In this document: positions 1-5,513 of the stretch, one piece after another
How positions within the stretch are numbered: the stretch's first letter is position 1
How the letters are laid out: the number at the start of each line of letters is the position of its first letter
From: Pseudomonadota bacterium
GTDB lineage: Bacteria > Pseudomonadota > Gammaproteobacteria > GRL18
DNA length: 7,193 nt
Direction: 5' to 3'
Assembly (NCBI GenBank): GCA_030632745.1
Contig: DAOVUE010000076.1
Coordinates: forward strand, 1 to 7,193
The notes under the pieces: model-generated
Told to the model about the DNA's origin: nothing
Databases searched by the model: none
What the model saw: only the letters and a program-made list of their open reading frames with translations
Position numbers and translations under genes: made by a program

Positions 1-76
1 CGCACGGTTTGATGGACACCTTAAATTGGCGTATTAAGATGTCAGGTAGGTGTGATGTGGCGCTCTATGTCATCTT

Positions 77-103
77 TTGTAAAAAGTAATTTTATGCGAT
101 AAT
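77..103 (+). promoter_or_regulatory. Weak promoter candidate for the small membrane protein pair
   Basis: A GATAAT hexamer at 98-103 matches the sigma-70 -10 consensus at five of six positions. A poor -35-like TTGTAA sits at 77-82, with a short 15-nt spacer. A second -10-like hexamer, TATACT, lies at 117-122 but has no convincing -35. The region is AT-rich, so such matches are expected by chance. It is the only plausible start of transcription visible upstream of position 148. Confidence 0.25.
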
Positions 104-147
104 TAGCAATTAATAATATACTTATTTATAAACCATGGAGTATCAGA

Positions 148-363
148 ATGGACTTTTTTAAAAATAATGTTGGAAAAATCGACCGTATCATTCGAATTGT
201 AGTCGGCGTAATTTTAGTCGGTAATGTCTTTTATGCTTTACAACACCCTGTTGGTTGGTTGGGCGTTATTTTGATTGTGACTGGTATCGTTGGAAAATGT
301 CCTCTTTATTCAATTATTGGTATCAATACTAAATCACTGGCTGAAAAAGCCGGTATTAAATAA
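148..363 (+). CDS. DUF2892 (YgaP-like transmembrane) family small membrane protein
   Basis: A 71-residue inner-membrane protein. The N-terminal NNVGKIDRIIRI (residues 6-17) and the ending KCPLYSIIGINT (50-61) are the hallmark segments of the DUF2892 family, the same domain as the membrane part of YgaP. Two hydrophobic helices, about residues 14-31 and 36-49, are joined by a short HPVGW turn. The family usually keeps a Cys-Pro after the second helix, here C51-P52. Many members have another Cys after INT, but this one has Lys. The start is supported by GGAG at 137-140, seven bases before the ATG. There is no catalytic domain (YgaP's rhodanese is absent), and the molecular role of stand-alone members is unknown. 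The next gene starts 23 bp downstream, so the two are probably one transcript. Confidence 0.88.
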   Translation: MDFFKNNVGKIDRIIRIVVGVILVGNVFYALQHPVGWLGVILIVTGIVGKCPLYSIIGINTKSLAEKAGIK

Positions 364-386
364 TTCACACAAAAAAAGGAAATACT

Positions 387-644
387 ATGGAAGCGCAGGG
401 TCTTATTATGACTATCCTGACCGGTGCAATCGCAGGGTGGCTTGCCGGACTGATTATGGGCAAAGGAATGGGCTTTATTATCAATGTACTGATTGGCATC
501 GCCGGTGCGTTTGTCGGCTATTATCTATTCGGCTTAATCGGCTTCTCATTGGGCAGCGGTTTGTTAGGAACTATTATGACCGCAACAGCCGGTGCAGTGG
601 TTTTGTTGTTTACTGCCGGTATTTTGAGAAAATCGCTATCCTAG
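387..644 (+). CDS. GlsB/YeaQ/YmgE family stress-response membrane protein
   Basis: An 85-residue, very hydrophobic, glycine-rich protein of the family often labelled 'transglycosylase-associated protein'. Three helices are visible, at about residues 6-24, 30-50 and 57-80. They carry the family pattern GAIAGWLAGLIMGKG (13-27) followed by NVLIGIAGAFVGYYLFGLIG (33-52). The length is typical of YeaQ/YmgE and GlsB. In other bacteria members are linked to general, acid or envelope stress, but no enzymatic activity is established and none is visible here. AGGA at 377-380 lies six bases before the ATG, which favours M1 over the internal M8. It follows the DUF2892 gene on the same strand, a pairing of two small membrane proteins that fits a stress-type operon. 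Confidence 0.88.
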   Translation: MEAQGLIMTILTGAIAGWLAGLIMGKGMGFIINVLIGIAGAFVGYYLFGLIGFSLGSGLLGTIMTATAGAVVLLFTAGILRKSLS

Positions 645-743
645 CTTAAATTGTTTTCATTATAAATAATCCGTACTGACGTATTACCGTAAAGTTATTA
701 CTCAAAGTTTTGCTTTCTATGGAATACGTCTATTCAACCTAAA

Positions 744-1928
744 TTAATACAAAAATCCAAATAACCACAAGGGGATCTTATTGTTATAACCCGTTTCAAT
801 ATCATCTATAGCCAAATACGCATCTTCTAAACCATCAATTTGTTTATTACCTTTGGATGGACCACCAATTTCAAATAAATATTTTTCATCAATAATAAAG
901 TCAGCTTGATGGTGATAATTAACTTGATGCTTGTATGATAACTGTGATACAAAAAAACTTTCTCTTAATGAGCCAACATCTAAATCAGCACATAGAATTT
1001 GAAACAAGTTTGGATTGTTTAACAAAAGTTTGTTTGGTTTTTGAATACTTTTATGTCCGATCCCACCGGATATCAGATGAATTAAACTCCCCATTTTCAT
1101 ATATTGTAAATATTTAGCCAGAGTTGGCCACGATAACCCTGCTTCTGAACTTAGTTTTGATTTACTAATTTCATAAGGTGACGTACGACAAAGCATATAC
1201 AATATTTTTTTTAATTTATCTCTTTTATCAGTATCAATATGATGAATAAAAGATAAATCAGAATCAATAGTGACATTAACCACTTCAAGTAATCGTTTAG
1301 GATAATCAGCGATAGATTCCTTATAAAAAGGATAAGCACCATATTCAAGATACTTCAAAAACATCTCAATCGGCTTTATTTTTCCCACAACATCGAGCAC
1401 AATATCTTCGTGATCTTGTAATATATTATTAAGAGAATAAGGATTGAAATGTATTCCGTTTAAGGCTATAAATTCCCTGAAAGATAAAACTGGCAAGCTA
1501 TAAATAGTAGCTCTTCGGGAAAGATCAGCAGATCCATGATTAATAATCATGGCAGAAGAACCGGAAAAAATCAGTTGGATATCCAGATAGTCATAAACAG
1601 CTTTTACATGTTTGGAAAAATCAGGTGTTTTATGTATTTCATCAATTAGAAGCAGTTTTCCACCGCGTTTTGAAAAATTATCTGCCAACTCATACAGGTT
1701 TATGTCAATCATAGCCGGATGATCACAAGTTACATATAATATCTGTGAGCTTTTATATTTTGTTGTTTTTGCATACTGATGTAAAAGAGTGGTTTTTCCC
1801 GCTCCTCTCCCACCATTAATACCAATAATACGGACATTAAAATCAATTTCTCCATATAAAAAACGTTTAAATGGAAAGCTTTTTTTTGCTAGAAACTGCT
1901 TGGACAATTTGCTCAGTATAGAATTCAT
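744..1928 (-). CDS. AAA ATPase with DUF4143-like C-terminal nuclease-fold domain
   Basis: A 394-residue cytoplasmic P-loop ATPase. Walker A is GGRGAGKTT (residues 39-47, K45), Walker B is LLLIDEIH (92-99, D96/E97), and a sensor-1-like strand LIFSGSSA lies at 119-126. The segment SRRATIYSLPVLSFREFIAL (137-156) is characteristic of the AAA_14/DUF4143 group. Residues about 238-290 look like a winged helix. The C-terminus has RESFF (322-326), ADFIID (342-347) and FEIGGPSKGNKQ (352-363), resembling the E...D...ExxxxxK layout of the PD-(D/E)XK-like end of this group. AGGAGAG at 1937-1943, eight bases upstream, fixes the start. The gene appears complete. It is AT-rich, stands alone, and is bordered by repeats, which suggests recent acquisition. 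The role of these solitary ATPases is unknown; defence, toxin-like or mobile-element functions have been proposed for relatives. Nothing here decides between them. Confidence 0.85.
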   Translation of the reverse strand: MNSILSKLSKQFLAKKSFPFKRFLYGEIDFNVRIIGINGGRGAGKTTLLHQYAKTTKYKSSQILYVTCDHPAMIDINLYELADNFSKRGGKLLLIDEIHKTPDFSKHVKAVYDYLDIQLIFSGSSAMIINHGSADLSRRATIYSLPVLSFREFIALNGIHFNPYSLNNILQDHEDIVLDVVGKIKPIEMFLKYLEYGAYPFYKESIADYPKRLLEVVNVTIDSDLSFIHHIDTDKRDKLKKILYMLCRTSPYEISKSKLSSEAGLSWPTLAKYLQYMKMGSLIHLISGGIGHKSIQKPNKLLLNNPNLFQILCADLDVGSLRESFFVSQLSYKHQVNYHHQADFIIDEKYLFEIGGPSKGNKQIDGLEDAYLAIDDIETGYNNKIPLWLFGFLY

Positions 1929-1936
1929 ATCACAGT

Positions 1937-1970
1937 CTCTCCTTTTTTACTAGGTGCCCTTGGGGTAAAA
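1937..1970 (-). promoter_or_regulatory. Ribosome-binding site of the ATPase gene with adjoining hairpin (repeat unit 1)
   Basis: AGGAGAG (minus strand, 1943 to 1937) is the strongest Shine-Dalgarno in the window. Immediately upstream in the mRNA, TTTTAC and GTAAAA arms (1945-1950 and 1965-1970 in plus coordinates) can pair around a loop containing CCCTTGGG. The loop sequence is the same as that of the hairpin at 2066-2104. A hairpin beginning one base from the ribosome-binding site could affect translation or mRNA stability; this is inference. Confidence 0.5.
1947..1969. repeat. 23-bp repeat, copy 1
   Basis: This stretch is identical over 23 bp to 2076-2098. Its centre reads AGGTGCCCTTGGGGTAAA. 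In this copy the C-rich/G-rich outer arms seen around copy 2 are missing, leaving a 6-bp TTTTAC/GTAAAA stem. It looks like a truncated member of a small hairpin repeat family. Confidence 0.85.
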
Positions 1971-1987
1971 TAAAGATAATAACAGAC

Positions 1988-2047
1988 TAAAGTATAAAAT
2001 GCATTTTATAGTTTCATAATTAAAGTATAAAATGCATTTTATACTTT
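1988..2047. promoter_or_regulatory. Tandem pair of AT-rich palindromes, candidate operator of the ATPase gene
   Basis: TAAAGTATAAAATGCATTTT plus TATA occurs at 1988-2010 and again, identical over 23 bp, at 2021-2043, a spacing of 33 bp or about three helical turns. The second copy is a perfect 26-bp palindrome, with AAAGTATAAAATG (2022-2034) against its reverse complement (2035-2047). The first (1989-2014) has a single mismatched pair, G1992/G2011. On the minus strand the palindrome offers -10-like TATACT at 1996-1991, with only a weak -35 (TTATGA, 2019-2014) 17 bp upstream. Two equal palindromes on the same helical face over a likely promoter are what a dimeric repressor site looks like. No regulator gene is adjacent. 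The repeat itself is certain; its operator function is inferred. Confidence 0.6.
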
Positions 2048-2065
2048 TAGGTACTTGCAAAACTC

Positions 2066-2104
2066 CCCCTCTTTATTACTAGGTGCCCTTGGGGTAAAGA
2101 GGGG
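2066..2104. repeat. Hairpin repeat unit 2 (contains 23-bp repeat copy 2)
   Basis: CCCCTCTTTA (2066-2075) pairs perfectly with TAAAGAGGGG (2095-2104), enclosing a 19-base loop. The loop and right arm hold the second copy of the 23-bp repeat (2076-2098). The right arm continues as TTAGGGGAGATTT (2105-2117). An inverted, diverged counterpart, AAACCCCCTCTATCCCC, follows at 2146-2162. The G/C runs stand out against the AT-rich surroundings. Confidence 0.8.
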
Positions 2105-2157
2105 TTAGGGGAGATTTTTTTAAAATAATAATCATAAAGTTAATAAACCCCCTCTAT

Positions 2158-2199
2158 CCCCCTTCGCCTCGTGGTGCCTACTTTTGGTAAAAAAGGGGG
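2158..2199. repeat. Hairpin repeat unit 3, diverged
   Basis: CCCCCTT (2158-2164) pairs with AAGGGGG (2193-2199) around a loop with GGTGCC (2173-2178) and GGTAAA (2186-2191). Those two blocks also bracket the loop of units 1 and 2. It lies 26 bp beyond the stop of the lipoprotein gene that ends at 2226, so it could stop or pause transcription running toward the ATPase gene. It lacks a classical U-tract on the minus strand; on the plus strand it is followed by AATTTTTG. Confidence 0.6.
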
Positions 2200-2225
2200 A
2201 ATTTTTGTTAGAAAAACATCATAAT

Positions 2226-3302
2226 TCAGTTGTTTTGTATAGCAAGATCTTCTTCCACATACCTGAGAATAGCCTCAAGTAACACTTCACGGGGATACTC
2301 ATTTTTATTAGCAAAGGTTAAACGGTTTAGATAGATTTGTCGTGCAACCGGAATTGACATGGCCCAGTGATCGGCATTCACAAAAGCCAGCAGTTTAGAA
2401 TTTGGAATTAACTGGTGGTAAAAAATAAGCTGCCCGTCATTTCTGGGGTCCACAGCGGCTAATTGTTGATAGGCTGACTTCAGGCCAAAGGATATTTTAT
2501 CCGTTTCAGGGTAGGAGATAATAGAATAGTAACGAATATTCTGTGGTAGAGGATTATCTGCAAGCCATTTTTTTCTTGTTTCTGTGTGCAGGCTCTCAAT
2601 GGCCTTTTCATCTTCAAAATTACAGCCGGACATGGGTATATAGGCCAGCAGATTTAAGTGGGATTGTCTGGTATTATCGGCTAACGGCGATCCGCCTATT
2701 GCCCCCGCAACACTAACCACTGCAGCCACTCGTTTCTGCAGCTGCGGATACTTTGCTACAGCATACAATATATCTGCCGCACCTTTAGAATAACCAATTA
2801 GAATAATGGGACGTTCTTTGTCCTGTTCAGGCAGAGCCATTATAGTATTATTTATTTGCTGAGCATTATTTTGCGAACCGGACAGGCCGCCGACTTCAAA
2901 TAGACGTACATCAAACCCCTGTGTTAAAACATGCTGCGGACCTGAGTTGTCATTATTCATCAAGTGTCGAACACATTGCCAGCCCACACCGGGAACCAGT
3001 CCGATAATAAATTGTTTATCTGCAGCATCAAGATTCACTGCAGCGGGAATGTGTTTGGGTTCCTGTCCAATGGCTCTCAGAGCATTGTCACATGAATCAT
3101 AATCCGGTAAATTACTTCCATGCTCATGCAAAATAGCACAGAATATTTCCCTAAAACGCGCACGGGCATCGATAAAACCTAAACCATCCTGCTGCAATAA
3201 TTCAAGTGCTGCACTATTTTCTGTAGAGGAAATCAGCGTTTTGCTGGTACACGAAAGCAATGCAAAGAAAAAAAGTATTATCCCTAATTTAATCAAATTC
3301 AT
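2226..3302 (-). CDS. Alpha/beta-hydrolase-like lipoprotein (putative serine esterase)
   Basis: A 358-residue predicted lipoprotein. A Lys-5, hydrophobic-core signal peptide ends in the lipobox L-L-S-C18, and Thr at +2 predicts the outer membrane. The nucleophile elbow is IGYSKGAAD (residues 169-177, S172), preceded by strand RPIILI. A later acid candidate lies in VDPRNDGQL (D285 or D289), and the histidine in ADHWAM (H312), giving a full Ser-Asp-His order. Four other cysteines (55, 71, 110, 227) could form periplasmic disulfides. The first ~90 residues after the signal do not resemble the hydrolase core and may be an accessory region. The substrate is unknown; an ester or lipid is plausible. 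It follows the DUF389 gene by 41 bp on the same strand, so it is probably its downstream operon partner. The Shine-Dalgarno is weak (only TATGG), so translational coupling is possible. Confidence 0.75.
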   Translation of the reverse strand: MNLIKLGIILFFFALLSCTSKTLISSTENSAALELLQQDGLGFIDARARFREIFCAILHEHGSNLPDYDSCDNALRAIGQEPKHIPAAVNLDAADKQFIIGLVPGVGWQCVRHLMNNDNSGPQHVLTQGFDVRLFEVGGLSGSQNNAQQINNTIMALPEQDKERPIILIGYSKGAADILYAVAKYPQLQKRVAAVVSVAGAIGGSPLADNTRQSHLNLLAYIPMSGCNFEDEKAIESLHTETRKKWLADNPLPQNIRYYSIISYPETDKISFGLKSAYQQLAAVDPRNDGQLIFYHQLIPNSKLLAFVNADHWAMSIPVARQIYLNRLTFANKNEYPREVLLEAILRYVEEDLAIQNN

Positions 3303-3343
3303 TTACCATAGTGATTGTTGTGCTTTGTTTTATAAGCTATCAA

Positions 3344-5272
3344 TTACAATAGGTACTTGATACTGACTCGTGTTTCATGCCTGCTGCTGAAACGCTGCTT
3401 GAGTTTTTCTTTGAGTAGTTGTAATTCTTCATTATTTAATGCTTTTTTCAGCACGATGGTGATATTAATAATCTGCTTATTATTTTGATATTTAACCGAT
3501 GCCGTTTCAATTATAAGCGGCTTTTCATTAATAATAATCTGCTTATTCAGTAAACTTTCAGTCAACTGAAAACGCTGCAGACTATCGGTATAAGATCGAT
3601 ACAGCGGGTAGCTTAATAAGGCCAGTATAGTAAAGATTAACAGGACTCTTTTCTTGCTTTTTACCGTATTGGAAAAGCCCAAAAACTGGAAAGTGAGAAC
3701 CGCCGCAACCATGATGCCGAACAGGTTGGTCACAAAGAGCAGAAATGCACCTTCAAAAATATATAATTCTCCCCTGCCCAGACCAATTCCAGCCGTTGCC
3801 AAAGGAGGAACCAGAGCAACGGCAATGGCAACTCCGGCGAGATTGTTCAATAATTCTCTATGCGACTTACTATAAGCTGCAGCTATCCCGGACAAGACAG
3901 CAACTCCCAGGTCAATTAGATTCGGATGTATTCGTGCCTTGATTTCATAGCTCAATTCCATCTGAGGTAAAAGTAAAGTCAGAATGCTCGAAGCCAGCAA
4001 AGTCAGACTGACACCCAAAGCAATTTTTTTCATCGATTGACTGATTAACTTTTCATCCCCTCTAAGCAATCCCATAGCATTTGAAATAATGGGCGACATC
4101 AGCGGTGCTAACAGCATCGCGCCAATTACTACAGCAACACTATTGGCAAATAAACCCAATAATGCCAATAAGGTACTTAACAGCATCAAAACAATATACA
4201 GCGAATCAATTTTTGCATCGCTGCGCAATTGTAAGAACAGATCTTTAAATCGATCTTCAGAAGCAAATGAAAAAAACGGCAGAGATTGATTTAGGTATTT
4301 AATTCTTTCTTTCTCATCAGGCAAATTATCGGTGCGTATGACTTCTTTGTCAGTGACTAAAAGCGGATTCAATTCCCAGAATTCATCTGCCGCATTGATT
4401 TTGACGGCATTTTTGATCACCTGAAAGTGCAGAGGAAATGTTGTAGTGTTTATTTCATCCAGTTTAACCTGAGGCACTTTACCATCCAGAGCTTCAAAGC
4501 TCAGTTGAATCTGGCTGCTTTGTATATTGGACACACCATGGGGCAGGGTATTTTCTTTATTAATATGGCTAATTAAGGACAAAAGAAATAAAAAATATTC
4601 TATTGCAGAATAGGGAGAAATGACTACCAGTAATAACTTATCAGAACGCATAGAACTACTATGATGTAAATTTCCAAGCAAGTGACTTTTTCGGTTTTGA
4701 TTCACTATAAATACGCCGCTGGCCACACTTTTTATTTGTTTTCCTTTTTCAGTTTCAATACTTATCTTATTCATTGATAATCTGAAAAACTGCTTTATGC
4801 CTAAGAGAATATTCTTAATAAAAGCACCTGCTGATGAATCAGAATGCAAAGATTCTAATAAGGGTATTTGACCAACAACTGCTTTAAACTGAAATAACTG
4901 ACCATTACATTCCAGTAAATTAATCGCTTTAGTATCATCTCTTAAAGCAATCTCAATATTGTCTGCTACTGATTCAGACAAGCGATAAGCACGACTGAGC
5001 AGATTTTGCGACTCCAATGGTAAAAAAGCCAGACTGCATTGCTGCCCGTTAGCACTATGACGACAGGCAAATTCCAGCAATTGGTTAATTGACTGCATAC
5101 TGCCGGAAACAAGCAAATGACTGGCTGAAATAAGATATTCCAAGGGATCATTGAGGAATACATTTTTCTCTACTGCGGTAATCTCTGTATTAAAGGCATT
5201 ATTTTTTACCTGTTCAAGCAAATAATCTGACTGTTCGTCATAAATAAACAATGCCTGAGCAAGATATTTCAT
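3344..5272 (-). CDS. DUF389 (TIGR00341) membrane protein fused to degenerate lipid-kinase-like domain
   Basis: A 642-residue protein. Residues about 350-560 are a DUF389 membrane domain. SVAVVIGAMLLAPLMSPI (378-395), LGVAVLSGIAAAYS (455-468) and GVAIAVALVPPLATAGIGL (480-498) are its signature blocks, with about seven helices. Residues about 1-295 follow the DAGK/YegS lipid kinase fold. GSMQSINQ (57-64) sits where GGDGT-L-N-E belongs, PLESQNLLSRAYRL (85-98) where PLGTGNDLARALGL belongs, and ALDGKVPQ (261-268) where the DGE motif lies, followed by FPLHFQVIKNAVKI (279-292). The catalytic Asp and the glycines are replaced, so it is probably an inactive kinase. Positively charged loops (404-416, 469-472, 537-542) place the N-domain inside. 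The tail (about 565-642, beta-alpha-beta-like) would be periplasmic. AGGGA at 5283-5287, ten bases upstream, supports the start. DUF389 function is unknown. The DUF389 call is firm; the kinase homology is my motif alignment. Confidence 0.88.
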   Translation of the reverse strand: MKYLAQALFIYDEQSDYLLEQVKNNAFNTEITAVEKNVFLNDPLEYLISASHLLVSGSMQSINQLLEFACRHSANGQQCSLAFLPLESQNLLSRAYRLSESVADNIEIALRDDTKAINLLECNGQLFQFKAVVGQIPLLESLHSDSSAGAFIKNILLGIKQFFRLSMNKISIETEKGKQIKSVASGVFIVNQNRKSHLLGNLHHSSSMRSDKLLLVVISPYSAIEYFLFLLSLISHINKENTLPHGVSNIQSSQIQLSFEALDGKVPQVKLDEINTTTFPLHFQVIKNAVKINAADEFWELNPLLVTDKEVIRTDNLPDEKERIKYLNQSLPFFSFASEDRFKDLFLQLRSDAKIDSLYIVLMLLSTLLALLGLFANSVAVVIGAMLLAPLMSPIISNAMGLLRGDEKLISQSMKKIALGVSLTLLASSILTLLLPQMELSYEIKARIHPNLIDLGVAVLSGIAAAYSKSHRELLNNLAGVAIAVALVPPLATAGIGLGRGELYIFEGAFLLFVTNLFGIMVAAVLTFQFLGFSNTVKSKKRVLLIFTILALLSYPLYRSYTDSLQRFQLTESLLNKQIIINEKPLIIETASVKYQNNKQIINITIVLKKALNNEELQLLKEKLKQRFSSRHETRVSIKYLL

Positions 5273-5350
5273 TAAAAATGATTCCCTGAGGTAACAACGC
5301 GTTGACTATTAGTTAGGTAAGTTCTCAATAAATCCATGAGTATCCTTAAA

Positions 5351-5356
5351 ATTATA
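5351..5356 (-). promoter_or_regulatory. Perfect -10 hexamer upstream of the DUF389 gene
   Basis: The minus strand reads TATAAT from 5356 to 5351, about 80 bp before the DUF389 start. No acceptable -35 is visible 16-18 bp upstream, where the inserted CGTCAT element begins two bases away. Either the element displaced the original -35 or the match is fortuitous. If functional, the DUF389 and downstream hydrolase genes would have their own promoter. Confidence 0.25.
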
Positions 5357-5357
5357 C

Positions 5358-5455
5358 CGTCATTCCCAAAGTCCCCTGCATTCGCCAGGGGCAGGCTTTT
5401 AATCGGGAATCTATTGTTAGATATAGATCCCCGATAAGAGACTTCGGGGATGACG
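5358..5455. repeat. CGTCATTCCC-type interspersed palindromic repeat
   Basis: CGTCATTCCC (5358-5367) pairs with GGGGATGACG (5446-5455), with one T-G wobble. Inside are CCCCTG/CAGGGG (5373-5378, 5386-5391), CGGGAATCTAT/ATAGATCCCCG (5404-5414, 5423-5433; ten of eleven pairs) and ATCCCCGA/TCGGGGAT (5427-5434, 5444-5451; eight of eight). The last two stems share bases 5427-5433 and so exclude each other. ATTCCC...GGGAAT termini and GTCAT ends are known from abundant extragenic repeats in proteobacteria, such as the neisserial dRS3 type. This copy is longer and nested. Confidence 0.75.
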
Positions 5456-5513
5456 TAAATAGAGAAAAGTTTGCACGGACTTATTGAGAAGTTACTTAGT
5501 TAGACTATTCAAT

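Larger units (their letters stand above)
5304..5510. repeat. Nested inverted-repeat element (MITE/REP-like) between two genes
   Basis: The outer imperfect inverted repeat is 5309-5335 against 5477-5503, matching at 21 of 27 positions, with a perfect 10-bp core TTCTCAATAA (5322-5331) / TTATTGAGAA (5481-5490). ACTATT lies just outside each arm in direct orientation (5305-5310 and 5504-5509), possibly a target duplication. Inside sits a second inverted-repeat unit (5358-5455). No open reading frame of note is present, so any movement would need a transposase supplied in trans. The element splits the hydrolase gene from the DUF389 gene. Confidence 0.6.

Noticed and set aside
3..89. Open frame at the left edge that could be the end of an upstream gene
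   Set aside because: It is only 28 codons, has no recognisable motif, and other short frames are open in the same stretch (for example 2-37, and one on the minus strand). Nothing selects one as real.
290..649. Long plus-strand frame overlapping both small membrane protein genes
   Set aside because: It is in a different frame from two well-recognised families, has a Tyr/Arg/Cys-rich composition and no ribosome-binding site.
678..730. GACGTATT/AATACGTC inverted repeat between the GlsB-like gene and the ATPase gene, as a terminator
   Set aside because: The 8-bp arms are 37 bases apart, low in GC and without a U-tract. It is too weak to call a terminator for either convergent gene.
935..1117. 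Plus-strand frame inside the ATPase gene
   Set aside because: It is antisense to the conserved C-terminal domain and has no start signal or family resemblance.
1947..2098. Repeats at 1947, 1988, 2021 and 2076 as a CRISPR array
   Set aside because: There are only two copies each of two different repeats, with spacings of 129 and 33 bp and no spacer of regular size. The units are palindromic elements instead.
2158..2199. Unit 3 hairpin as a classical rho-independent terminator of the lipoprotein gene
   Set aside because: The loop is 28 bases long, and on the minus strand the stem is followed by ATAGAGGGGG, not by a T-run.
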